64,000 nt of DNA from Pycnopodia helianthoides (Eukaryota > Echinodermata > Asteroidea > Forcipulatida > Asteriidae): positions 13,358,094 to 13,422,093 of the forward strand of contig CM063255.1 in assembly GCA_032158295.1 (NCBI GenBank), written 5' to 3'. Below the pieces are notes generated by a model. That model searched no databases. It saw only the letters and a program-made list of their open reading frames with translations, and had not been told where the DNA came from. Made by a program: the position numbers and the translations under genes. This document shows positions 1 through 11,854 of this stretch, one piece after another (positions within the stretch are counted from its first letter, which is position 1; each line of letters opens with the position of its first letter).

Positions 1-69
1 TACGTACACTTTCTCTACTCATCCAACCTGGAAGGGAGTGTGATTTCATTTTCACTACCTTATGGAGAC

Positions 70-732
70 GGAGAACAAAACAGAAAAGGGATAACAAAGG
101 GTCTCCATAGGGACATTCTAAAGACTGGGTTGCTCCACAAGGAATTTTGTGTAAAGTGTCTATGGAGATTCTTATAACTACATGGACAAAGGAAATATAG
201 AACAACAGATATCTCCACAGGGATGCAAAAAACAGTGTGTTCGCAAGGGTTTGATTGCAGTAGTCGGTGTAATATTGTCATCAACTTTTGATACGAAGAA
301 AGAGGCCACCTAAAAACGAGAACAAAACAGAAAAGGGATAACAAAGGGTCTCCATAGGGAAATTCTAAAGACTGGGTTGCTCCACAAGGAATTTTGCGTA
401 CAAAGTCTAATAATAATAATAATACACAGTTCTTTTATAGCGCATAACACATTACAGGATAGCATGTCCCTATGCGCTTTACATATAGAAAGGAAAACAT
501 TACAAGAAAAAGTAATGCAGATAAGAAAATCCACTTAGAAGCAAAAAAGTACATGTAGTGTTGGACACTGAGTCTATGGGAGATTCTTAACTACAGGGAC
601 AAAGGAAACAACAAAAGATGTCTCCACAGGGATGCAAAAAATAGAATGTGTGTTCGCAAGGGTTTGATTGCAGTAGTCGGTGTAATATTGTCATCAACTT
701 TTGATACGAAGAAAGAGGCCACCTAAAAACGA
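70..732. repeat. Imperfect direct duplication of a ~250-bp segment
   Basis: Two copies lie head to tail. Copy one runs from about 70 to 318 and copy two from about 319 to 732. Both carry AAGGGATAACAAAGGGTCTC near the start and AAGAAAGAGGCCACCTAAAAA at the end, in the same order. Copy two is longer because of a ~170-bp insertion at about 404-575. I see no coding potential; reading frames here are chance. Confidence 0.8.
404..575 (-). mobile_element. SINE-like insertion with a (TTA)n tail
   Basis: This is the segment present in the second copy of the flanking duplication and absent from the first. Read on the minus strand it ends in ATGCGCTATAAAAGAACTGT followed by a TTA/ATT trinucleotide run, the kind of 3' tail common on invertebrate SINEs. 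No clear A and B boxes are visible, so a tRNA origin is not shown. The insertion must be younger than the duplication. Confidence 0.45.
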
Positions 733-945
733 ATTCAACTTGATTTTAATACGTGGAGCTTACTGAACAACACACAGATATCCGCTTGTCATAATTAGTT
801 TACATAAGGTGCATGTTCTGCACCCTTCGGGTAGGTTTTCAGGTTCCCCCATGAAAGAAGTTTATATTTAGTGACTATTCTTGTCAGAAATAAGACGACG
901 CAACAAGTAGGCCTATGCTCTCAATAGTGATATATGGGAATTACA

Positions 946-1045
946 AGTCACCCTAACGTTAATTACATCCATCACTTGCTATCGTCATTTCTACCAGTCA
1001 CCCTAACGTTAATTACATCCATCACTTGCTATCGTCATTTCTACC
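946..1045. repeat. Perfect 50-bp tandem duplication
   Basis: A 50-bp unit starting AGTCACCCTAACGTTAATTA occurs twice without a spacer, at 946-995 and 996-1045, with no difference between copies. This indicates a recent duplication or an assembly artefact. Confidence 0.9.
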
Positions 1046-2221
1046 ATGGTAATTATATTGACCATCACATCCATGGTTGTTACACTTTCTGAAGAGTCGC
1101 ATGCTTTCAATATCGGCTGCTCATCCGTGTGTAATATATTTTGCTCACGACTGGTTTCTTTTCATTTTCCCGGAGAGCCAGTTGTCTGACACGAACACTT
1201 ATCCATTTGTCGGCAACTCAAATAAACCCCACATAGGCCTATAGGTTATTTTTAGGGTTTCCCATAATGCCTTGAAAGACCCTATGGTTGGTATGCACGT
1301 TCGTTGCAAATGTTTGAATGGCGATCCAATTACAAAATGGGGCGGTTTCTATGCATGTACAGGATCATTACAAACTGGATAACAATGCTGGTCTTTTCAC
1401 CCATTCTGCTAAGTTTGTGGGTGTTTGTTTGTTTGTTCTCGTAATCTCGAGGTCGGGGACACAAATTGCCTTCGATTGGGCGCTTTGGGATATAAAAAGC
1501 GTTTGTTATGAAATGAATATGGTTAGAAAGATGTTTTAAAAGTAGAATTTAATGATTCACACAAATACGCCTCGAAATTGCATGGTTTTCCTACTATGGT
1601 GAACTAACACGGTCCGTCGATTTGCGGAGTCATAATTCTTTTCTACAAAATGGCGGAGCGTTATGTTAGTTCACGAAGTAAAGGGAACTTAAACCACCCA
1701 CTTTCGACGGCTCATTATATTCTACTTAAAACACTTGGACTCTATTATCAGAGGATTCGAATATCGTTAATTTGAGCCGTTTATAGAGGACCCGTCTGGC
1801 TGGGTAGAGAAAGTAGTTACTTTGGTTGTGACGATTTTGTTGCCGGGACATACACCTTATGTTTAGATGGTTTGGGGGAACGAAATTGGCACTCATGGAA
1901 ACGTATACAATAATAATGTAAGGCGTTGTATATGAATCCTTGATTTAAAAAGTTCAAAACAAGGTGCCCAAATTGTGAAACCGTCTTACTGTTCGTTTCC
2001 CTTTGACATATTCAACTTAATTTTTTTGAATGACATATTTTGTGACTGGTTCTCTAATATTTGTAACCAGTCAACATAAGAGTTAATAGTGTACAACACT
2101 TCCTCTGTACTACAACGCAGAATGTATAGGGTCCAAGAGCCATATAGGCTCCAAGAGCCGTTCTACATGTAGGCCTATATTAAGATTTAAGCTTCCTCCT
2201 ATTAGCTGGACGTGATTTTAA
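1046..2221. other. Non-coding, nothing recognised
   Basis: I find no gene, RNA or clear repeat boundary here. The longest open frame, at 1318-1539 (+), has no recognisable domain and no splice context. Confidence 0.5.
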
Positions 2222-2587
2222 AGGAACATTACAGAATTGGTTTTTGCTAACAAAACAGTTGCTGGCAGTGTAAGCACTTTATATAATCCACCATTAACAT
2301 AAACTGACAAACCTGTAGAAGTTTGAGATCGATCGGCCATCTGGGTCACGAGAAAATAGTGCAAAACCGATAACAAATTTGCATGTGTTATACAATGCAT
2401 GAATAAAACGCTCATGAGCGATAAACTCCAATCGGAAATTAGTTTGATTTATCTCTTATCAAATATGGCATTTCAGACAGAAATATTTCTAGGGATGTTT
2501 TCTACTATCATAATCATTAGACCGTTTAAGTTTTATGTAAATCTGTGATCTTCAAGAAAATTTTACTACCACTTCTGTAACGTTCCT
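2222..2587. mobile_element. TTAA-flanked MITE, copy 1 of 4
   Basis: The element is flanked by TTAA on both sides (2218-2221 and 2588-2591). It begins AGGAACATTACAGAATTGG and ends with a related inverted sequence. Further copies lie at 22,483-22,876 (opposite orientation), 31,764-33,338 (opposite, interrupted) and 51,830-52,224 (same orientation). There is no transposase. TTAA target sites fit piggyBac, Looper or Kolobok type transposition; which one supplied the enzyme cannot be told from the termini. Confidence 0.8.
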
Positions 2588-4574
2588 TTAAAAGGAGCAT
2601 TCTTTCCCTGGAAAAAATGTAACAATTACTTAAAATGCACACAATGTTTATAGGAATAAACAACATACATGTACATTTATGTTGTTTGTTTTTATAAAAA
2701 TGACCTCAATCAACGTCTTCACTAAAATTGAACTTTGAGAAAGCACATAAATAACTCGTGAATAATTCCAGATGGCAATCGGAAGGACTACAAACTCGGG
2801 GCACATCATGTTGTTGACTGACTTCATATTACCCAACTTAGTCAAATTATGACACTATGGAATTCGCACTTTGCACAAAGAACTCTAACATTTATAAACA
2901 ACTTTATTCTTTTTAGAAGCACAGTGCATGAATTGCTAGAACGCAACAACGAAACTGTTCTGCGTGAATTCGTGGCTATAACCACAGTCCAGTAAACCCA
3001 AATAATATGAAATTACCCCAGTATAGTTATTAACCAACATTTTATTGGTTTGTAGTTCAGTGGAGAATTTAATCATCTCGAACAATCATTCCAGATGAAT
3101 GATTTAATTTAGGGGTAAACAACTACTGGTATATCTGCACTAGTTGATGACTTGTGGCATCTCGTTTACAAAGGGGAGATTTTGAAGAAAGGTCGACAAT
3201 ACACAAAGTGTGTATGCCTATATGTAACATAAGGCAAACCATAGAGAAAGCTCGCTGGTATGTCAACGCACACTAGTTTCACTCTAATTTTGTGCACAGA
3301 ATATCAGATTCCGTTTCACGTTGTTTCCGGAAAATTTCGTTTTCACCAGTTTTAACCGACGGAAGGACTCAAGTCTCAAGAGGTCAAGTTGTAGTAATAT
3401 AATATATTATATTAAGGTGAAGAAAAATAATCAAATGGATAGTGACATGATTTTTACTTTATGAAACAGTAAATTTAAAATTACAACGGAATTAACCGGT
3501 TATCATGGATAAGTATTTGTGACGCATACGTAATTGGAACAGTGTTCAGATCAAAATGGTAGAGATAGAATGATCCGTAGACAAAGTTGATTCCATACAT
3601 TAAGTCAGAATTGATAAATGTGAAATTAGTGGGGGAAAAGAGACTATATACTTGCTGCAGGCATGTGTTCCCCCTTACTCTAGACCCGGGACCAACTTTA
3701 ACCTACGAGGTTACAATTCAGGTGGTTCACGGACTTACTACATCACAAGAAACACAAAACATACAGGTTAGAACACAATGGGCCAATGGGCTACTGAATT
3801 CTTTATCCCTAAAAGGCTCAGGGAGATTTTGTGGGAATTCCTGAGAAATCCCTTGCCTGAAGTATTATCACAAATAATGGAGTATTTTTGCACATAAATG
3901 ACGTATATGTAACTTGTAAGTCTAGAAGCATTAGGATATGAGACCAAAAACAGAGTAGTTTCAATTTCATCAAATACACAGAGACGAGGAACTAGGTGTC
4001 ATGTAGAAGACACGCCCACAACGAACTTACCTATCATACAATCCTCTTCATCAATAATCTAAAATGCATAAAATCATGAAGTCCCAGCGATGCGGTGATT
4101 AAGGCTAGACAAGTTTCGTCTTTTCTCTATGGTACATGTTACAAAAGTCATGCTAAGTAACTGTGGTACTAGTGGTCGCTACTCTCTTGTTAATCCACAA
4201 ATCTGCAGTATCTCGTTAGAAGCACATAACTTGTTTTTCATCAAGGAAATCAACGTATGGTGTGTGGATAACAATAGCACGCAGGAACATATCCAGTTGT
4301 ATGTTTGAGAAAGTGCTTAAAAGTCTCACTTGAGATAGTTCAACTTTCAGTAATACTCGGTGAATTATATGACAATCGCTGATACGTTAACAAACATGAG
4401 CGATGTCCTTGCTGTATGCAAGGCTGCCAGTGTAATTAATCAAAGAAGACGGAGTCATACACGACAGGTAGTATGGGAGGACTGACAAAGGTGGCAAATA
4501 TCAGTGTAGTTTGCTTCCAGACTATTGTGATAGAGAAATGGCGCATGAAGTCAACGTAAAGATGCGTGCAGTAG
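2588..4574. other. Non-coding, nothing recognised
   Basis: The stretch is AT-rich, with a short AT palindrome near 3,398-3,415. The open frame at 3587-3844 (+) has no recognisable motif. No gene is supported. Confidence 0.5.
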
Positions 4575-4745
4575 TATACAAATATAACATGGTTTGAGGG
4601 TGAACAGTCGATATTAGCTCCCCGAGGTATTGGAAGTTGACAAACTAGTTCCCGAGACGAAGCCGAGGGAACTAGTTTGTCAACTTCCAATACCGAGGGA
4701 GCTATTATCGACTGATCAACCGAAAAAAACCATGTTATATTTGTT
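4575..4745. repeat. Foldback inverted repeat, ~80-bp arms
   Basis: The arms converge on a short centre near 4,654-4,664. The left arm includes GGAAGTTGACAAACTAGTTC and the right arm its complement, and similarity extends outward to the mirrored AACATGGTTT at both ends. The inner 30 bp of the arms is nearly perfect and the outer part is diverged. It is probably a foldback-type non-autonomous element. Confidence 0.75.
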
Positions 4746-4908
4746 TTACTATACCTCAGACATATTCAGTCACCGGTACAATATTAGGACCAAGGGGAAA
4801 CTGACTGTGAAATGATAAATTGCATCCAGGATAAGTTTTTCATGTGTTGGATGTCGCTAGAGCGATGTTCGCGCATGCGGACAACACCCGGTGAACAGTT
4901 CCACGATC

Positions 4909-4978
4909 GTAAAGCGCATGACAAGTAGACTGTCGCCCGGGCTGTCCGGGCGACAGTCTACTTGTCTTGCGCATTTAC
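4909..4978. repeat. Perfect hairpin, ~30-bp arms
   Basis: ACAAGTAGACTGTCGCCCGG at 4921-4940 is mirrored by its complement ending near 4,965, with a loop of about five bases. The flanks GTAAAGCGCA and TGCGCATTTAC extend the stem. It lies about 170 bp from the previous foldback repeat but does not share its sequence. Confidence 0.85.
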
Positions 4979-6101
4979 CATGTGCGTGAATACTCGCGTG
5001 CGCGCTTGGTAAACAGCAAATATAGCGTCTGGCACGTGATGTTGAATGGACCAGTGAGAATTCGACTCTCGGTCATGAATATGTATGAGGTGCAGTAGTA
5101 GCAATAATTATAGCATGCAACCCACTCACTGAAGACTGTCCATCGACTTTTACGAGCAGTATACAAAACCGCGGGATGCAAGTTTTGGAGTTTCATCAAC
5201 AAGAACTATAAAGGACTCTTTGACTGTATAGACGTAATGTTGAAGTTTCTTGATGAAGGTGAGCCCTTATCTTAATCGTGTTAGTTCTGGTTGTGATACA
5301 TCCCAATTTCCACTGAAAAAGTTTCAACAACGATTATAGCCCGTTCAACAGTACAAAGCCAATTCAGAGGGAACACAACCCAAAACATTCCTGTGAATTC
5401 ATTTATATCCAATGTTCATTTTACACTTTCTGCGATTTCCCGAGCAAAATGAACGCTAGTATGCTAAACCCCAGGCCTTGGCCCTACTCCAGAAAAGGGA
5501 TAGTCGTGTTGTGGAGCCGGTGTTTAGTGTTGGCACTGTGTTAGTAACTTTAACTCAAGTGAACAGTTTGGAAAAATCAGTCTAGTAAGATCGATCATCA
5601 AGATTAAACAAGATCCACAGACCTTACAAAACGAGGGTTGGAATTGAGTCCATCCCTGGAATTCAAAAGGGCAGACAGAGCCTACGCTACAGCCAGAGCC
5701 GGAGCCAGAGGCTGTAGTTTCGAAAATGGGCTGCAGTCCGTAACATCATACACCCAACCTTTATTTTCTTCAAATACAATGTAGGATTTAGGGCTACATG
5801 TATTGAAGGCCTAGCCTTCATGTATTGGAGGCCTAGCCTACATGTATTGAAGGCCTATACCCTAAATATAGCCTACATGTATTGAAGGCTTGTAGCCTAT
5901 ACATATTTTGAAGGCCTATACCCTACATGTATTGAAGGCTTATAGCCTACATGTTTTGAAGGCCTAGCCTACATGTATTGAATGCCTAGCCTACATGTAT
6001 CGAAGGCCTATAGCCTACATGTATCGAAGGCCTACATTTATTGAATGCCTATAGCCTACATTTATTGAATGCCTATACCCTACATGTATTGAGGCCTATA
6101 T

Positions 6102-6786
6102 CACTATGAAAATCTTTGCTGTGAAACCACCGTGAAATCTCAGTGAAGTGCAGAATTTGGATGAAATTCAAGGAGTTTTTTCTCTTTCACCATGCTTTAA
6201 GGGAATCGCAGTTCCCTTAAACCACCCTGAAAAAAAGAGTCTCCAGACCATTTACTGTCCTGAATGAATTTCACCCTGATTTCAGGGAATGCTCTGCATC
6301 CCAGGCTAGAACTCTTTATTTAGTAGATAATTCACTGGAATGTCATTTCCCACTTCCCCCACTCCATGGTCTCATGGGGGTGATTAGCCATGCTATCTTG
6401 CTCTACTCCAAAATGTAAACATTGTTCTATGCACACTGTGCTGACCAGTATACTGATGACCTGAAACAAGGTGAACCCAAATGGCTGACCAATAAACCAT
6501 ATCAGGTTGACTTCCCCTCATTAAACAGTTATCTATCCAGTTTTATTCATACCAAGGACACCTTGAAAACTTGGTGAATACGCCTTGAATTAAACCACAC
6601 TTTATACAGACACCCAAAATAGCATTGGGCTGTTTTCAGCAGTACAGCAAAGTGAAAACAACGTGAAACACTTAGGCTCTGGCTAGTTAGAAAAGAACTC
6701 CATGAAAACAAGGTGAAAAGGGAGAATTTACAATTTCAAGGAGAAAAAGGATTTCACTCCATTTTCAAGCAAAGATTTTCATAGTG
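6102..6786. mobile_element. Non-autonomous CACTA (EnSpm)-like element in the satellite
   Basis: The 685-bp insert is bounded by inverted termini CACTATGAAAATCTTTGCT and its complement at 6,768-6,786. The trinucleotide TAT repeats on both outer sides (6099-6101 and 6787-6789), as expected for the 3-bp target duplication of CACTA elements. Many GTGAAA/TTTCAC motifs lie in the subterminal parts, another habit of this superfamily. There is no transposase open frame, so it must be mobilised in trans or be dead. Confidence 0.75.
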
Positions 6787-7200
6787 TATGTTGTTTATGT
6801 ATTGAAGGCTTAGAGCCTACATGTATTGAAGGCCTATACCCTAAATATAGCCTACATGTATTGAAGGCTTGTAGACTTTACATATTTTGGAGGCCTATAC
6901 CCTACATGTATCGAAGGCCTATAGCCTACATGTATCGAAGGCCTATAGCCTACATTTATTGAATGCCTATACCCTACATGTATTGAAGGCCTATATATAG
7001 TTTATGTATTGAAGGCTTAGAGCCTACATGTATTGAATGCCTATACTACATGTATTGAAGGCCTAGCCTACATGTATTGAATGCCTAGCCTACATGTATT
7101 GAAGGCCTATACTACATGAATTGAAGGCCTATACTACATGTATTGAATGCCTATACTACATGTATTGAATGCCTATACTACATGTATTGAAGGCCTATAC

Positions 7201-8672
7201 TACATGAATTGAAGGCCTATCCTATATTTATTGAAGGCCTAGCCTACATGTATTGAAGGCCTATACTACATGTATTGAAGGCCTCTACTACATGTATTGA
7301 AGGCCTATACTACATGTATTGAAGGCCTAGCCTACATGTATTGAAGGCCTATATATAGTTTATGTATTGAAGGCTTAAAGCCTACATGTATTGAAGGCCT
7401 AGTCGACATGTATTGAAGGCCTATATCACTATGTATTGAATGCCTAGCCTGCATGTATTGAAGGCCTTGCCTACATGTTTTGAAGGCCTATACCCTACAT
7501 ATGGCCTACATGTATAATTGAAGGCTTGTAGCCTATACATATTTTGAAGGCCTATACCCTACATGTATTGAAGGCTTATAGCCTACATGTTTTGAAGGCC
7601 TAGCCTACATGTATTGAAGGCCTTCACCCTACATGTATTGAAGGCCTTCACCCTACATATAGCCTACATGTATTGAAGGCTTATAGCCTATACATGTTTT
7701 GAAGGCCTATACCCTACATGTATTGAAGGCCTAGCCTACATGTATTGAAGGCCTTCATCCTACATGTATTGAAGGCCTAGCCTACATGTATTGAAGGCCT
7801 AGCCTACATGTATTGAAGGCCTAGCCTACATGTATTGAAGGCCTAGCCTACATGTATTGAAGGCCTAGCCTACATGTATTGAAGGCCTAGTCTACATGTA
7901 TTGAATACCTATACTACATGTATTGAAGGCCTATACTACATGAATTGAAGGCCTATCCTATATTTATTGAAGGCCTAGCCTACATGTATTGAAGGCCTAT
8001 ACTACATGTATTGAAGGCCTCTACTACATGTATTGAAGGCCTATACTACATGTATTGAAGGCCTAGCCTACATGTATTGAAGGCCTATATATAGTTTATG
8101 TATTGAAGGCTTAAAGCCTACATGTATTGAAGGCCTAGTCGACATGTATTGAAGGCCTATATCACTATGTATTGAATGCCTAGCCTGCATGTATTGAAGG
8201 CCTTGCCTACATGTTTTGAAGGCCTATACCCTACATATGGCCTACATGTATAATTGAAGGCTTGTAGCCTATACATATTTTGAAGGCCTATACCCTACAT
8301 GTATTGAAGGCTTATAGCCTACATGTTTTGAAGGCCTAGCCTACATGTATTGAAGGCCTTCACCCTACATGTATTGAAGGCCTTCACCCTACATATAGCC
8401 TACATGTATTGAAGGCTTATAGCCTATACATGTTTTGAAGGCCTATACCCTACATGTATTGAAGGCCTAGCCTACATGTATTGAAGGCCTTCATCCTACA
8501 TGTATTGAAGGCCTAGCCTACATGTATTGAAGGCCTAGCCTACATGTATTGAAGGCCTAGCCTACATGTATTGAAGGCCTAGCCTACATGTATTGAAGGC
8601 CTAGCCTACATGTATTGAAGGCCTAGCCTACATGTATTGAAGGCCTAGTCTACATGTATTGAATGCCTAGCC
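7201..8672. repeat. 736-bp higher-order duplication inside the satellite
   Basis: Landmark variants recur at a constant offset of 736 bp. TACATGAATTGAAGGCCTAT lies at 7201 and 7937, and TTTATGTATTGAAGGCTTAA at 7359 and 8095. Whole blocks of variant monomers therefore match in order, which shows a recent tandem duplication of about 33 monomers rather than monomer-by-monomer spread. Confidence 0.85.
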
Positions 8673-8717
8673 TACATGTGTTGAATGCCTAACCTACATG
8701 TATTGAAGGCCTAGCCT

Positions 8718-9856
8718 AAACTTGCACATAACTCAACAGAGTTGGGATGACACAGACCTAGGATCTTTCAGATTTTTCTTTTTTGACCAATCCACCCACA
8801 TACTCCAGTGGGGGGAAATAAACTTGATATTTTTAAACATTGGTCATTCTGAATGGCCCCTTATAAAATGAGCAGGAAACTTTCGTCTATACTTTTTGGT
8901 TTGTTTTGTTACGAATTTACCATATAATATACATCAGGTATAGGCTTCTGTAACAAACTCCTGTGTAATTAAACAATATAACTCCCATGATTCTTTCAAA
9001 GAATTTACAACCAAAACCATTACAGGACATTAATGTCTGCCAGTTCATAATCATTTAATAAAAGCTTGAACCTCTTCATTTTAAAAACTTAAACTAGACA
9101 CAAAATTGTTCTACTGAATTGGAATAGAAAAATCCATTAAGCTCCGCCCTTATACATTAACCAATCCCAATCGCGAGCACCCTTCTAAAAGTTCCACCTT
9201 TAAATGTAAAGACAACTCCACTATTCGGGTTTCTGCGTTACGTCTTTAGTGTGTGGCACGGGGTAGAGCAAGACGCATGCGTCACATGCACTACCACGTG
9301 GGCGCTGTTGACAGAAAATTGCTACGGTGGGCGGGACTTATAATGGGTGCGTCAATTATATTGTGTTTGCTAACCATATAATATGCTCAATAACATTAAG
9401 GTAAAAACATTCTAATTGGCACTTAGCTGATAAATTTCTGATATTCATATGTTTTGATGGTACATATATATTTAAACAAAATTGAAATATAAATTGTAAG
9501 ATAAAAAATAGAGTTGTAAGATAAAAAGAAATTTGCTTATAGTTTATTAAATTGTTTACTATTTAGATTTTCCATCAAACTGTAACTTACTGTTGCATCC
9601 TTTTAATGGAAGCGTTAAGCATTATGTCTAAAGCAGATAATAATGATAACAATTAATAATGTTATGCTAGCAGCTAAACAATCAACTGGTCTAGCTAAAA
9701 ACAGTTTAATGGTCTTGAAGACCTCTCTTTAGTAGAATACATCTGTGGCACCGAGGATGACTTTGAAAGGGGTGTAAAATCTAAAATTACTGGCTAAGGA
9801 AAATGCTGCAAACATGAACCCTAAAAAAACGTTTAGAATCTTTTTGTGGTATTTAA
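8718..9856. other. Non-coding; possible small MITE at ~9,135-9,344
   Basis: No gene is seen. Between about 9,135 and 9,344 the ends CCATTAAGCTCCGCCC and GGGCGGGACTTATAATGG are imperfect inverted copies, suggesting a ~210-bp MITE. The interior is CpG-rich and includes CACGTG; a promoter role cannot be shown. Confidence 0.4.
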
Positions 9857-10363
9857 AGAGGATGGGCCATGGTGATTGAAGTTGACGTTATTTTTTAGTT
9901 TTCTGCTTTCTATAATTTGTTGCATCTTTTGTAACATTACATTAACAAAAAGAAGTGAAATTTGCAGGGAGTTTTTACTCCATTCACTAGCCCGCCGCCT
10001 AAATTATTTTATCAAAATCCTGTAAATGAGGGCAGCAAACAAACATGACGTCACTATACGTACTGAATGCCCGGATGGTCTGTACTGAGCAATGCTCCAT
10101 GAGTAACAACAACCAGCCGTTTGACAGAGGGGTACGTACTGCGACGTCACTATTCTTTTGAATTTTTGGAGACAGCTTTCTGGCACCGACTGCTGTTGTT
10201 CCGATTTTGCCTGAAGGCGGGGGTGAAAAGAGGCTTGGAAACTGCGTTGTAAACGAATACTCATTCATTCTATAACTCTGTCAGTGTTTTCTTGGTAGAT
10301 ATAGGTGTATTTAGGGATGTAAAAAAAAAAATTAAGAGTGACCTCTAGCATGGCCCAACCTCT
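9857..10363. mobile_element. TTAA-flanked MITE, second family
   Basis: The 507-bp segment lies between TTAA sites (9853-9856 and 10364-10367). Its termini are AGAGGATGGGCCATG and the near-complement CATGGCCCAACCTCT. The family is distinct from the AGGAACATT family elsewhere in the window but uses the same target. The overlapping open frames on the minus strand here are not genes. Confidence 0.7.
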
Positions 10364-10520
10364 TTAAGGATGGGCAGGTTCTTGTGTCTAAGCTTGATAG
10401 GCACAATTTCTTCACTGCTGGTTGACAATTGGTGGCATACCGTGGCAAATGGTCAAGGGCACCAGGCTCAAGTTTTTGCGTTATGATCAGCAGGGCGTGT
10501 GTTCTGGTACCGCCGGTCTT

Positions 10521-10651
10521 GTAAACAAACTAAGCAAGCAACTCAAAGTGTCCATGGAAAAGCATGACTGCTTCCCACCATTCGGCAGCAGCACTTGGAA
10601 GCAGACATGCTTTTCCATGCACACTTTGAGACGCTTGCTTGGTTTGTTTAC
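10521..10651. repeat. Long hairpin, ~55-bp arms
   Basis: GTAAACAAACTAAGCAAGC on the left is mirrored by GCTTGCTTGGTTTGTTTAC on the right. The central parts GGAAAAGCATG and CATGCTTTTCC also pair, leaving a loop of about 20 bases. A 115-codon open frame runs through it (10422-10769) but is best explained by the symmetry, not by coding. Confidence 0.8.
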
Positions 10652-10859
10652 ATTGTATACCCACTGTGAATCACATGACTCCGGTCGCCGATTGTGTCTA
10701 TTGTCACTTGTCCTTCTGATGGGACGTAAGGCTTTTGGTCCTATGTGTTTTAGTGTAATTTGCGTTTAAGAACACAGTACACTTATTGTTAAGAGAATGG
10801 GTTTGCCTCAGTGTTTTGGGGTATGGTTGGCCGCAGATTGCGCCACAGCACCTTGTTAA

Positions 10860-10980
10860 ACCCTTACAAGGTGCTATAAAAAGGGTCTCATAATTCAAAC
10901 TTGCATACCCATCACAGCGCTTTAAATCCTGTGGCAAAGGTGCCATATAAATGATTGATATCATTATTATTACTAATTCT
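10860..10980 (+). mobile_element. Possible SINE/LINE 3' tail
   Basis: CAAAGGTGCCATATAAATGA followed by ATTATTATTA resembles the tail of the insertion at 404-575 read on its own strand. Only the 3' end is recognisable and a full element cannot be delimited. Confidence 0.3.
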
Positions 10981-11854
10981 TGGTCGTGATGATCCATGTC
11001 AACGTACCCTATCTCCCCATTTCCAAAAGATCAGAGGTTTATCCACTTACATGCCCCCTCCATCAAGGATCTATCCCCATGGTGACCTTCATGTTCAGTA
11101 TAATCTCTACACCTTCATAAGACAATGTCTTTAGTGTACAGTAGCTTTAGCTTTTCCTTCATGTAACGCCTTTGTACTTACTTTATTTTCTTATCAACTA
11201 TTTTCCTGATTTAACAAACTGAACTTCAAAAATATTTGTAAATGCTTGAATTCATTCAACTTTCACAATGACTACATTATCTTAAGTATTGTATGCTTTA
11301 ACTGTATGGGAAATTACACAATTTATATGACATCTGCATGTATTTGTTATAGCTGTGCATAAATTAACACCACAACCCTTACTGGACCGTTAGAGTCACA
11401 TGATCAGTTCATTACATTTTCCTTTGAACTGCCCACCACCTTAATCAGAACTTAATATGTAGAGGTCAGAAGTTATTAACATTCTATAAACAGCTTTACT
11501 AAGTGCATATAATCATCAAAATTAGTTTTGAAGATACAAATAATCAGCCCAATCCATTGTTTTGATATTGAAATGTCCCGGGGCGTTCCACAACAATTCG
11601 ATTGTGCAGAGTCAAATAATGATGCACTGAAGAGGCAATGTCTTTGATCACAACCGCAGATGTGTTAACGTTTCTTTTACTCAAAATTTTGTTATCGAGG
11701 AACATGTCTCACAAGTAAGCATGTATACTAAGCCTGTGACGGTTACACTGTTAACGAACCAATCAACCGGTTAAACGTTTACATTTTTACAGTTCGGATA
11801 AACGTAAAACATTTCAATCAAAAAGCGCCGCGAAACATTGACTATAATAATAAT
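10981..11854. other. Non-coding, nothing recognised
   Basis: AT-rich unique-looking sequence. No exon with splice sites and no recognisable RNA or repeat was found. Confidence 0.4.

Larger units (their letters stand above)
5794..8717. repeat. 22-bp satellite array
   Basis: More than one hundred degenerate copies of a 22-bp unit fill this interval. The unit core is TACATGTATTGAAGGCCT followed by AGCC or variants such as ATACC and ATAGCC. It contains two palindromes, TACATGTA and AGGCCT. Variant units such as TTGAATGCC, TTTATTGAA and a shortened CTATACTACATG form blocks. The array is interrupted at 6102-6786 by a CACTA-like element and contains a 736-bp duplication at 7201-8672. No coding function is seen. 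Confidence 0.95.

Noticed and set aside
10422..10769. 115-codon open frame
   Set aside because: It runs through a long hairpin and shows no domain; the openness follows from the inverted-repeat symmetry.
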